From Lachnospiraceae bacterium AC3007 (GTDB lineage: Bacteria; Bacillota; Clostridia; Lachnospirales; Lachnospiraceae), in contig JHYK01000004.1 in the NCBI GenBank assembly GCA_000621405.1, positions 62,001 to 126,000 on the forward strand: DNA of 64,000 nt. The letters are read 5' to 3'. Numbering within the stretch: position 1 is the first letter of the stretch; the number at the start of each line of letters is the position of its first letter. Below, piece by piece: positions 1 through 7,655 of this stretch. The translations under genes were made by a program, and so were the position numbers. Under the pieces are notes generated by a model. It had not been told where the DNA came from and made no database searches. It saw only the letters and a program-made list of their open reading frames with translations.

Positions 1-1074
1 CATGGACATGCCGATAAATGCAGCTCTGGCATTGGGATTATTGTAAGGAGAGCGCTCTCCCATCAGGTAGGGCATGAAGAAGACATTATTGTTGCCGAGC
101 ATCTCATCCGTGATCTTGCCCTGCTCGCCTGCATAATCAGTGGATCCGAGAATGTCTTCAAGGAACCATGCCTTGCATGAAGCAGCGCTGAGCATACAGC
201 CCATGAGATGATAGTAGCCGTCTGCGTGAGCAAATGAATGAAGCGCATTATAGGAATCAACTTTGAACTCATGGCTTGATATAAAGATCGTGCCGGAGGT
301 TCCCAGACTGATATTGCAGAGTCCTTCGCCTACTGTTCCGGTTCCGACAGCAGCGGCAGCATTGTCGCCGGCTCCTGCGGCCACTATGACTGAAGAGGGA
401 AGATTCAGCTCGGCTGCCACATCCGGCTTCAACGTGCCGACCTTCTCATAAGACTCAAAGACCTTAGCCAGCATCGACTCGTCGATACCGCAGATATCGC
501 ACATTTCTTTTGACCATTTACGGTTTTTGACATCATACAGGAGCATGCCGGAAGCATCCGAGGGATCGGTGCAGTGCACGCCTGTCATCATGTATGCGAT
601 ATAATCTTTGGGAAGCATTATCTTTTTTATGCGCGCGAATTTCTCGGGCTCGTTTTCCTTCATCCAGAGTATCTTCGGAGCGGTAAAACCTGCAAAAGCG
701 ATATTCGCAGTATATTCGGAAAGCTTGTCTTTACCTATAACATCATTGAGATAATCTGTCTCCTTCTGTGTGCGTCCGTCATTCCAGAGAATGGCAGGAC
801 GGATGACGGCATCATTCTCATCGAGGACCACAAGGCCGTGCATCTGTCCGCCGAAGGAGATGCCGGCAACCTTCGATGCATCAATTCCGGATACAAGAGC
901 AGGGATACCTTTTTTGACTGCCGCCCACCAGTCCTCGGGATTCTGTTCCGACCATCCGGGATGAGGAAAATCGATAGGATATTTTTCGGAAACGATGTTA
1001 ACGATATTGCCGTCGCCCTCCATGAGAAGAAGCTTGACGGCTGATGTGCCCAGATCAACTCCTATGTAATACAT
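1..1074 (-). CDS. xylB: Xylulokinase, N-terminal part (cut by window edge)
   Basis: FGGY-family sugar kinase that phosphorylates D-xylulose to xylulose 5-phosphate for the pentose phosphate pathway in the cytoplasm. The reverse strand encodes 358 codons without a stop, running off the left edge. The N-terminus MYYIGVDLGTSAVK is the phosphate-1 loop of the actin-like ATPase fold. It is followed by SFGGQMHGLV and ILWNDGRT, typical of xylulokinases, and by GAGDNAAAA and SLGTSGT in the second half. The ATG at 1074-1072 has a GGAGGGCG ribosome site 5-12 nt upstream. The full protein is usually about 490-500 aa, so roughly the last 130 residues lie outside the window. Substrate specificity (xylulose rather than another ketose) is inferred from the MHG and WND motifs. 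Confidence 0.92.
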   Translation of the reverse strand, partial: MYYIGVDLGTSAVKLLLMEGDGNIVNIVSEKYPIDFPHPGWSEQNPEDWWAAVKKGIPALVSGIDASKVAGISFGGQMHGLVVLDENDAVIRPAILWNDGRTQKETDYLNDVIGKDKLSEYTANIAFAGFTAPKILWMKENEPEKFARIKKIMLPKDYIAYMMTGVHCTDPSDASGMLLYDVKNRKWSKEMCDICGIDESMLAKVFESYEKVGTLKPDVAAELNLPSSVIVAAGAGDNAAAAVGTGTVGEGLCNISLGTSGTIFISSHEFKVDSYNALHSFAHADGYYHLMGCMLSAASCKAWFLEDILGSTDYAGEQGKITDEMLGNNNVFFMPYLMGERSPYNNPNARAAFIGMSM

Positions 1075-1147
1075 GATACGCCCTCCTTAAGAAAAAAAGT
1101 GAATTTTTAGATTAAAAATGATCTCTGTTTTTTGTGATAACAGATTA

Positions 1148-1177
1148 ACTTTATCCTATTCGATGTACGCATGTCAA
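1148..1177 (-). promoter_or_regulatory. Sigma-A-type promoter for xylB
   Basis: Reverse-strand TTGACA (1177-1172) with a weak -10, either GATAAA (16 bp spacer) or TAAAGT (18 bp spacer). It leaves a leader of about 65 nt before the xylB ATG. Confidence 0.5.
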
Positions 1178-1265
1178 CGCCTGCTTTAACAGGCGCCGGG
1201 AGCGATCACAGGTCTGAAATCTCCATAAAAATCAGCACCTTGAGCATTAAAAGAGTCAATAAATG

Positions 1266-1294
1266 TTGACAATACGCATGGTTTGGACTACACT
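1266..1294 (+). promoter_or_regulatory. Sigma-A-type promoter for the Lys/Ala-rich gene
   Basis: TTGACA (1266-1271), 17 bp spacer, TACACT (1289-1294). The predicted start near 1301 leaves about 40 nt of leader, which excludes the in-frame ATG at 1309 as a practical start. Confidence 0.65.
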
Positions 1295-1341
1295 TACCGC
1301 ATGATTAAGTGAAACTCATTGATTTCGGAAGGGAGAGGACA

Positions 1342-2079
1342 ATGGCTATAATCAAAAGGGCAGTTGCATCTGCTGCCAATGAAAAGTCTGTAAATGGAGT
1401 GGTTAAGATCAACTCTATTGAGGAGCCTAAGGCAAAGCAGAAGGTTGAAGCTGCAGCAGCAAATAAGGAGAATGCAGCCAAGAAGGCAGAAGCTTCAGAG
1501 AAGAAGGCAGCAAAGCCCGCGGCTAAGAAGGCAGCGAAGCCTGCAGCAAAGAAGGCAGCAAAGCCTGCAGCAAAGAAGACAGCAGCAAAACCTGCAGCAA
1601 AGCCTGCGGCTAAGAAGAGCGCTACAGCTAAGCCGATAGAGAAAAAGGAGACTGCCAAGGCAGCAAAGCCCGCAGCAAAGAAGACAGCGAAGCCTGCAGC
1701 AAAGACGGCAGCGAAGCCCGCAGCTAAGACGGCAGCGAAGCCTGCGGCTAAGAAGGCAGCAAAGCCCGCAGCTAAAAAGCCTGCAGCAAAGAAGGCAGCA
1801 AAGCCTGCAGCTAAAAAGCCCGCGGCAAAGAAGGCAGCAAAGCCTGCAGCAAAGAAGACGGCAGCTAAGAGCACAGCACTCAAGACTGTCCTCAGCATTC
1901 AGTTCAACGGTCGTGACATCACCAAGGAAGAGATCGACAAGGCTTTTGAGGGAGTATGGACTTATGATGTCGGCCGCAAGATCGCTGATGTCAAGAAGGT
2001 GGATTATTACTTCAAGCCTGAAGAGTCAGCTGTATATTATGTAACAAACGATGGTTCCGAGGGAAGATTTGAGATTTAA
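1342..2079 (+). CDS. Lysine/alanine-rich histone H1-like protein with C-terminal DUF6465-type domain
   Basis: 245 aa. Residues 1-50 are an ordinary acidic/basic mix. Residues about 50-180 consist almost entirely of PAAKKAAK-type repeats, a histone H1 tail-like composition expected to bind DNA or RNA nonspecifically. The last 65 residues form a compact domain (from LSIQFNGRDITKEEIDKAF to the C-terminus) that I recognise as the DUF6465 type seen in Lachnospiraceae. I chose the ATG at 1342, behind GGGAGAGG, over the in-frame ATG at 1309, which lies too close to the predicted transcription start. A strong terminator follows at 2106. A nucleoid-associated role is inference from composition; the function of the terminal domain is unknown. 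Confidence 0.8.
   Translation: MAIIKRAVASAANEKSVNGVVKINSIEEPKAKQKVEAAAANKENAAKKAEASEKKAAKPAAKKAAKPAAKKAAKPAAKKTAAKPAAKPAAKKSATAKPIEKKETAKAAKPAAKKTAKPAAKTAAKPAAKTAAKPAAKKAAKPAAKKPAAKKAAKPAAKKPAAKKAAKPAAKKTAAKSTALKTVLSIQFNGRDITKEEIDKAFEGVWTYDVGRKIADVKKVDYYFKPEESAVYYVTNDGSEGRFEI
1496..1877 (+). repeat. Coding tandem repeat encoding PAAKKAAK units
   Basis: Imperfect short direct repeats built on AAGAAGGCAGCAAAGCC with synonymous third-base variation (GCA/GCG/GCT, CCT/CCC). The synonymous drift shows the repeat is maintained at protein level and is not a recent DNA expansion. Slippage could change the tail length between strains. Confidence 0.8.
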
Positions 2080-3820
2080 TTTCCGACCTGAAGATAATCA
2101 TGATAAAGCCGGTGGCGTACGCCGCCGGCTTGTTTTAAATCTGATCGCAGCAGCAGTGATGCTGTACACGATCTTTTTTCTTGTATCTATCGTAAGGTCG
2201 GCATCAGACGGCGTACATATCCCTAACGAGTACAGGGAAGCGGCCAATTTTGACCTGACCCTGTCCTTTATAAAAGGTATCAATCCATACACGCTGGGAA
2301 CACTCGACAACAATGTTCCCGCCTGTGCTTATCAATACGGCCCGCTGTTCTCACTGCTTGTGGCGGGACTTCATTTTGTGCTTCCGTTTGTCGATATATT
2401 CGCGCTTCATTATATTTTTGCATTTATTTGTATGATGGCGGCATCGATCATGGCTGCCATTATAGCGCATGAAAATACAAAGACACTGCTTCCGCCTGTC
2501 TGTGCATTTCTTTTCATTACGGCCTGCAGCTGGAGATACGGATATGTCAATGCTGTTCCGGATACTCTCGGGCTGACACTGTTTGTTATGATCTTTTTTG
2601 CAGAGACAAGAAAGAAGCTTCCGGGAAAGGAATATATAGAGGCGTTCATTGCGGTCGCTCTGTTTTATACAAAGCAGTATTTTGTCATTGTTGCCGCAAG
2701 TCTTTTCATATACAAACTGATAACAGACAAAAAGGCCTGTCTGAAGCTGTCGATCTCGGGGATCGTATTTCTCGTATCGTCCGTGGCTTTGATCGAGCTG
2801 ACCTGTCCGCTGTATTTTACATACTCTCTGCTTGTGGTTCACGGAGTATCGGGACAGTCGGTTGCAAAGCCGGTTCTGACCGGCGGGCAGTTATCAGGCG
2901 CTTTTATTGCGAGTGCAAAGAATGTCGGTCCGATATATGAGACAGCATCGGCTGCCGGGAACCCGTCCACCGGATGGGCGTTTGAAGTGATGCAGCTGAA
3001 AAGCCTGGTCGGGATATTCGTGTTTGTCTTTTTATCCATGGCAGCAGGGGTTGTCCTGGCTTTTATCAAAAGAAGACCATCCTTTAATGCAAGCCGTCTG
3101 TTTGTTATCCATTCGGCCGTGGCATTTGCGGCGCTGCTTTTTTTGGGGCAGAATGACGGAGCCTGGCTATCCTACTATCTTCAGCTTCTTATGCCATCGG
3201 TCATAATATATGCTTTTATTATCGCGGAGACCTGTGTGCTCGATGAAAGTGTCACGAAGATATGGAGGATCGCCGCCGGCGTTCTTTTGATACTGATGGT
3301 GATGCATACGACCTACAGGGTGGACAGCAGGCTTCCATATTATATTAAGAGCAGTGAAGTCAGGCAGTCATGGGAGAAGGCGTATAAGTATTGTGATGCA
3401 TACGCCGGCTCCGGCGAGATACTGTACAGAGCGCCTGTGGGAGTAAATGCTCTGATGAACGGAAGATATCTGTATGATAACGGACATGAGCTTGCGATAA
3501 AACAGAGTTTTCTTGACGAATATAATAACTCTCCGGTCTATCAGAGTCTCTTTCCTTATGCGGGAAGACTGATGGAACAGCACGAAGCCTACAGAAAGGA
3601 AATGCTTGATAAGGCGGGCCGTCAGGAGTACAGCCTTATAATGATCGCCGACGGTGAGACAAAGCCGGACGAGATGATAACGTCGGAGGATGCCGAAGCC
3701 GCCGGATATGTGCTTTTGGAAGAGGTCCCGCTTGACATGGGATGGGCTTCATATGATGTGGAATTCTGGGTGCGCTCTTCGGAAGATGTTCCCGTGCTGG
3801 AGGCAGTGGACAGCCTGTAA
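2051..3820 (+). CDS. Polytopic membrane protein, putative GT-C-fold glycosyltransferase
   Basis: Up to 589 aa with roughly 10-12 hydrophobic segments through residue ~410, then a soluble C-terminal region of about 150 aa. The layout resembles GT-C glycosyltransferases (GT39/GT87-like) that use polyprenyl-phosphate sugars: a first membrane helix, then a loop with acidic residues (EYREAANFD) and an INPYTLG-like segment. No diagnostic motif fixes the substrate. The start is uncertain. The ATG at 2051 overlaps the previous gene by 29 nt, has no clear ribosome site, and places a strong terminator hairpin (2106-2136) inside the reading frame. The later GTG 2156/ATG 2159 would cut into the first membrane helix. 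The frame is otherwise intact. Confidence 0.6.
   Translation: MVPREDLRFNFRPEDNHDKAGGVRRRLVLNLIAAAVMLYTIFFLVSIVRSASDGVHIPNEYREAANFDLTLSFIKGINPYTLGTLDNNVPACAYQYGPLFSLLVAGLHFVLPFVDIFALHYIFAFICMMAASIMAAIIAHENTKTLLPPVCAFLFITACSWRYGYVNAVPDTLGLTLFVMIFFAETRKKLPGKEYIEAFIAVALFYTKQYFVIVAASLFIYKLITDKKACLKLSISGIVFLVSSVALIELTCPLYFTYSLLVVHGVSGQSVAKPVLTGGQLSGAFIASAKNVGPIYETASAAGNPSTGWAFEVMQLKSLVGIFVFVFLSMAAGVVLAFIKRRPSFNASRLFVIHSAVAFAALLFLGQNDGAWLSYYLQLLMPSVIIYAFIIAETCVLDESVTKIWRIAAGVLLILMVMHTTYRVDSRLPYYIKSSEVRQSWEKAYKYCDAYAGSGEILYRAPVGVNALMNGRYLYDNGHELAIKQSFLDEYNNSPVYQSLFPYAGRLMEQHEAYRKEMLDKAGRQEYSLIMIADGETKPDEMITSEDAEAAGYVLLEEVPLDMGWASYDVEFWVRSSEDVPVLEAVDSL
2106..2136 (+). terminator. Rho-independent terminator or attenuator
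   Basis: 11-bp stem AAGCCGGTGGC / GCCGCCGGCTT (one G-T pair) with a GTAC loop, followed by GTTTTA. It follows the Lys/Ala-rich gene but lies inside the frame of the downstream membrane protein gene. Confidence 0.75.
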
Positions 3821-3827
3821 GGTCTGA

Positions 3828-3856
3828 TTGAAGTCGGCAGATATAAAGCGTATAAT
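3828..3856 (+). promoter_or_regulatory. Sigma-A-type promoter for the ech operon
   Basis: TTGAAG (3828-3833), exactly 17 bp, then consensus TATAAT (3851-3856). The predicted leader of about 70 nt carries a short GCGGC/GCCGT hairpin followed by five T (about 3886-3905) and a second small stem just before the ribosome site, which could attenuate transcription. Confidence 0.7.
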
Positions 3857-3934
3857 TAAAATGTTGTTTGGCGATAAGCCGGACAGCGGCATTTAGCCGT
3901 TTTTACAGTTGGCATCCGACCGGGAGGCGTGGAT

Positions 3935-5914
3935 TTGTCAGTTTTGAGTTTTCTTATATTATTTCCGTTTTTTATTGCATTTGTCCTTTTTTTTCTTAAA
4001 AAGGATTCGTTGGTGCGTTCTTTTATAGTCTTTATCGGGGCGGCAGGCGAGCTCTCTTTATCGGTATATTTTGCGATCGACAGCTATCTTTATCATGATA
4101 TCGAGATGGGGACTTTCTATCTTTCAGAAACTCATGATCTGGATATGCTCATCGCGGCACTTGAGCTCTGCCTGATGCTTGTTGTCTTCTTTCTTGCCGT
4201 AAAATACAAAAAGTATCCGGTGATGATACTGTCAGCTCTTGGGACGATACCGGCTCTTTATATGGATCTTACGGGCAAGAGCACGACCATGGCCTCGCAT
4301 ATCAAGGTGGATCATCTTACCGTGATAATGGTGCTGGTTGTCGGCGTGGTAGGCTCTCTTATCTGTATGTATGCAGTAGGATATATCAGGGATTACCACC
4401 GGCATCATAAGGAATTCCGGGACAGATCAGGTTATTTTCTGTCTCTTCTTTTTGCTTTTCTGGGAGCCATGATGGGACTTATTAGTTCCGATAATCTGAC
4501 CTGGATGTTTTTCTTCTGGGAAGTGACCTCTGTCTGCTCCTTCCTGCTGATAGGATATTCCAGGACACCGGAGGCTGTTCATAATTCGTTCCGGGCTCTC
4601 TGGATGAATCTTCTCGGCGGATGCGCATTCATGGCTGCTATCATATTCTGCATATATGTGATGGAGATAACCAATATCTCGCAGCTTCTGGTGTACGCTT
4701 CTCTTCCGACCGTGACCGTCTTTCCGGTGGCGATGCTGGCATTCGCCGCGCTGACAAAATCTGCGCAGATGCCTTTTTCCGGCTGGCTTCTGGGAGCCAT
4801 GGTCGCTCCTACTCCTTCGTCTGCTCTGCTTCATTCGGCTACTATGGTAAAGGCGGGGGTATATCTTTTACTCAGACTGTCACCTATGATGTGCGGGACA
4901 TACGCAGGTACCATGGTCGCTGTGATCGGAGGCTTTACCTTCTTTGCGGCATCACTTTTGGCCATCACGGTCTCGGACGGGAAAAAGGTCCTTGCCTATT
5001 CCACCGTATCGAATCTCGGACTGATAACCGCAGCCGCCGGTTGCGGAATGGAGGAGGCGGTCTGGGCCGGCATCATGCTCCTTATCTTTCACTCGGTCAC
5101 GAAATCCATGATGTTCATGTCTGTCGGCGCATACGAGAACTCCACCGGGAGCAGGGATGTGGAGGATATGCACGGCATGATAGTGAGGTATCCAAGACTT
5201 GCGTTCATAATGACCATAGGCATTTTCGGCATGTCGGTGGTTCCTATGGGAATGTGCGTTGCAAAGTGGGCGGCACTGAGGGCATTTATCGATTCGGGAA
5301 GCGTATATCTCACCCTGTTCTTATGCTTCGGATCCGCATCCACGATCTTCTACTGGATAAAGTGGCTCGGGAAGATATTCAGTGTATCCCGGGGATCAGA
5401 GCGTCATAAGGATAATGTGCCGGCAGTCGAATGGATCGCCATGTATCCTCTTGCGATACTTGCAATGGTCCTCTGTCTGGTGTATCCGCTCATAAGTGCT
5501 CTGGCGGTGATCCCCTATATCCAGAACGCATTCAGCGGTTCGGTCAGCAGGCTTGTCACGGCGGCTTTCGAATCCGGGAGCGCAGGCGGTGAAGGTATAA
5601 TAGCCGCGATCAGTACTGAAGACTTTATCATAATGGGAGTCATGCTTATCTGCATCTGTCTTCTGCCAGTAGCGATGAAAATGGTCAACAGCGTTCAGGA
5701 GAGGCAGGTACTCTCATATATGTCCGGCTTTAATTCCGGCAATGACAGGAGCTTCTATGACAGTCACGGAGAGGAAAAGGATCAGTGGCTGTCCAACTGG
5801 TATATGAACGGTCTTTTCGGAGAGAAAAGACTGCTGCCGTTCTGCCTTGTCCTTTCGAGTGCGTTTGTGATCTCGATGATGACGGTCTGTGCGATAGGAG
5901 GATTGTTCATATGA
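3935..5914 (+). CDS. echA: Ech hydrogenase subunit A, ion-translocating NuoL/MrpA-like
   Basis: 659 aa integral membrane protein of the proton-conducting transporter family (complex I ND5/NuoL, Mrp antiporter), the largest membrane subunit of the energy-converting hydrogenase. Many transmembrane helices are visible. The antiporter core shows the MFFFWEVTSVCSFLLIGY segment and the conserved AMVAPTPSSALLHSATMVKAG loop with the functional lysines and histidine. I chose TTG 3935, seven bases after GGGAGG; the in-frame GTG at 3929 sits only one base from that site. It is first in the echABCDEF operon and overlaps echB by 4 nt. The role, coupling ferredoxin-driven H2 evolution to ion pumping, is known for the family. 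Whether H+ or Na+ is moved cannot be read here. Confidence 0.9.
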   Translation: MSVLSFLILFPFFIAFVLFFLKKDSLVRSFIVFIGAAGELSLSVYFAIDSYLYHDIEMGTFYLSETHDLDMLIAALELCLMLVVFFLAVKYKKYPVMILSALGTIPALYMDLTGKSTTMASHIKVDHLTVIMVLVVGVVGSLICMYAVGYIRDYHRHHKEFRDRSGYFLSLLFAFLGAMMGLISSDNLTWMFFFWEVTSVCSFLLIGYSRTPEAVHNSFRALWMNLLGGCAFMAAIIFCIYVMEITNISQLLVYASLPTVTVFPVAMLAFAALTKSAQMPFSGWLLGAMVAPTPSSALLHSATMVKAGVYLLLRLSPMMCGTYAGTMVAVIGGFTFFAASLLAITVSDGKKVLAYSTVSNLGLITAAAGCGMEEAVWAGIMLLIFHSVTKSMMFMSVGAYENSTGSRDVEDMHGMIVRYPRLAFIMTIGIFGMSVVPMGMCVAKWAALRAFIDSGSVYLTLFLCFGSASTIFYWIKWLGKIFSVSRGSERHKDNVPAVEWIAMYPLAILAMVLCLVYPLISALAVIPYIQNAFSGSVSRLVTAAFESGSAGGEGIIAAISTEDFIIMGVMLICICLLPVAMKMVNSVQERQVLSYMSGFNSGNDRSFYDSHGEEKDQWLSNWYMNGLFGEKRLLPFCLVLSSAFVISMMTVCAIGGLFI

Positions 5915-6783
5915 CAGAATATTCCATGATATCCGTCATCATATATCTGATATTCGCGCCGTTCATTGTAAGTATCCTTTCCGGAGTGGACAGGATAGTG
6001 ACTGCAAGGATGCAGGGCAGATGCGGACCGAGGCTCCTTCAGCCGTGGTTTGACCTTATCAAGCTCTTTTCAAAAGAGAGCACGGCGGTCAATGGCATAC
6101 AGAAGATACTTGTAATGGCGCATTGCTTTTTTGCGATCTTTTCCGGCGCGATCTTTTTTGCCGGGGGTGACATACTCCTTGTGCTGTTTGCCCTTACAAT
6201 GGCCGAGGTATTTCTGATACTCGGGGCTTACAGTGTGAATGCGGCCTATTCGGAGATCGGAGCGCAGAGAGAGCTGTTGCAGATGATGGCTTATGAGCCG
6301 ATGACCCTGCTTACGGCAGCGGGTTTTTATCTTTCCGCAGGATCTTTCAGAGTGACGGATATCATATCGGGGAACGTTCCGCTGATACTGAAAATGCCCG
6401 GATTTTTTATCGGGTTCTGCTTTGTGCTGGTAGTGAAGCTTCGGAAATCACCGTTTGACCTTGCCACATCTCATCATGCGAATCAGGAGATCATAAAGGG
6501 TCTTACCGGAGACCTTTCCGGACCGGTATATGGATTCTCCCTTCTTGCAGAGCTTTATGAGGAAGCTCTGATGCTCGGCATGGCGGGACTCTTTTTCCTT
6601 ACGTCCGACCGGATGAGTATCATAGCTGTCTTTATTGCCATTGCGGTGATAATGTTTGTCATGTCTCTTATCGACAATATTTTCCCAAGGGTCAAATGGG
6701 AGACATTGCTGAAGACTGAATGGATCGTAACTTTCTTTGCGGGCGGCGGTAATCTTATCATCCTGTCGCTGATCAGGAAATAA
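5911..6783 (+). CDS. echB: Ech hydrogenase subunit B, NuoH/HycD-like membrane subunit
   Basis: 290 aa, about eight membrane helices. This is the complex I ND1/NuoH-type subunit that anchors the hydrophilic arm and forms the quinone-site-like interface. Family signatures include the early RMQGRCGPRLLQPWFDLIKL loop, GAYSVNAAYSEIGAQRELLQM, and KLRKSPFDLATSHHANQE, with conserved charged residues on the cytoplasmic side. Its ATG overlaps the echA stop codon (ATGA), with an AGGAGG site upstream, so the two are probably translationally coupled. Length is normal for EchB/HycD. Confidence 0.92.
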   Translation: MTEYSMISVIIYLIFAPFIVSILSGVDRIVTARMQGRCGPRLLQPWFDLIKLFSKESTAVNGIQKILVMAHCFFAIFSGAIFFAGGDILLVLFALTMAEVFLILGAYSVNAAYSEIGAQRELLQMMAYEPMTLLTAAGFYLSAGSFRVTDIISGNVPLILKMPGFFIGFCFVLVVKLRKSPFDLATSHHANQEIIKGLTGDLSGPVYGFSLLAELYEEALMLGMAGLFFLTSDRMSIIAVFIAIAVIMFVMSLIDNIFPRVKWETLLKTEWIVTFFAGGGNLIILSLIRK

Positions 6784-6798
6784 CGGAACGAGGTGCAC

Positions 6799-7317
6799 AT
6801 GAGGATATCAAAGAGTCCATGGCTTCTTCATTATGACGGCAGTAGCTGCAACGGCTGTGACATAGAAGTGCTTGCATCCACAACGCCGAGATTCGATGTG
6901 GAGAGATTCGGGATAGTCAATACGGGCAATCCCAAGCATGCGGATATATTTCTCTGCACGGGCGGGATCAATTCCCAGAACGAAGACGTCGTCAGACAGA
7001 TATATGATCAGATGCCGGACCCCAAGGTGGTGCTGGCCTGCGGGATATGCGCGTGTGACGGCGGGATATTTAAGGACTGTTACAATATACTTGGCGGTAC
7101 CGACACCGTCATACCCGTCGATGTATATGTGCCCGGATGCGCCGTGAGGCCCGAGGCGCTTATAGACGGAGTGATAAAGGCGCTGAAGATACTGGATGAA
7201 AAGGCCGAGAAGATGAAACGCGGTGAATACAAAAGTCTCACATCTGCCGAGTATGCCGAAAAGCTCAAAGGAATGAAGACTGCTTCGGATAAGGAGAAGG
7301 AGGATGAAAATGCTTGA
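6799..7317 (+). CDS. echC: Ech hydrogenase small subunit (NuoB-like)
   Basis: 172 aa [NiFe]-hydrogenase small subunit of the short energy-converting type. It carries only the proximal [4Fe-4S] cluster that passes electrons to the Ni-Fe site. Cysteines C17 and C20 (CNGC), C81/C84/C86 (CGICAC) and C114 (PGC) supply the cluster ligands in the NuoB pattern. ATG 6799 sits 5 nt after GGAACGAGG and is preferred over GTG 6793, which overlaps that site. It overlaps echD by 8 nt. Confidence 0.93.
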   Translation: MRISKSPWLLHYDGSSCNGCDIEVLASTTPRFDVERFGIVNTGNPKHADIFLCTGGINSQNEDVVRQIYDQMPDPKVVLACGICACDGGIFKDCYNILGGTDTVIPVDVYVPGCAVRPEALIDGVIKALKILDEKAEKMKRGEYKSLTSAEYAEKLKGMKTASDKEKEDENA

Positions 7318-7642
7318 CGGGCTTGAGATAGTAGAGCTTACGGGCCTCTTGAACAATATAAAAGCTGTTAAGACCGATGGTTTCAGTCTTATGCAGATAT
7401 GCGCGACCAAGATAGATGAGAGCTATGAGATCCTTTACACGTTTGGAAAGGGATACGATATACGGAATCTTAAAACGGTAGTCCGGGAAGGAGAGCATGT
7501 TCCCAGCATCACGGATATGTTTGAAGCGGCATATCTTTATGAGAATGAGATACATGATCTTTTCGGGATAGCAGTTGACGGCATAAACCATGATTATAAG
7601 GGGACTCTGTACCGCACAGCGGAGGAGACACCCTTCAGATAG
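7310..7642 (+). CDS. echD: Ech hydrogenase subunit D (NuoC-like)
   Basis: 110 aa homologue of the 30-kDa complex I subunit (NuoC) in the shortened form typical of Ech. The signature is the segment YLYENEIHDLFGIAVDG, corresponding to the NuoC motif E-R-E-x-x-D-hydrophobic-F-G, followed by a HDYKGTLYR tail. The start at 7310 lies 6 nt after GAAGGAGG; ATG 7304 directly abuts that site. The protein has no cofactor ligands and probably stabilises the EchC-EchE module. Confidence 0.88.
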   Translation: MLDGLEIVELTGLLNNIKAVKTDGFSLMQICATKIDESYEILYTFGKGYDIRNLKTVVREGEHVPSITDMFEAAYLYENEIHDLFGIAVDGINHDYKGTLYRTAEETPFR

Positions 7643-7655
7643 ACAGGAGACAGCG

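Noticed and set aside
1496-1877. Possible non-coding satellite repeat
   Set aside because: Reading frame is intact with synonymous variation, and flanking domains are in frame.
1305-1898. 197-aa Ala/Phe-rich reverse-strand ORF
   Set aside because: Antisense shadow of the Lys/Ala codon repeats; AAG/GCA repeats read backwards give CTT/TGC codons without stops. No ribosome site.
4621-5409. 262-aa + strand ORF
   Set aside because: Alternate frame within echA; His/Arg-rich with no recognisable domain.
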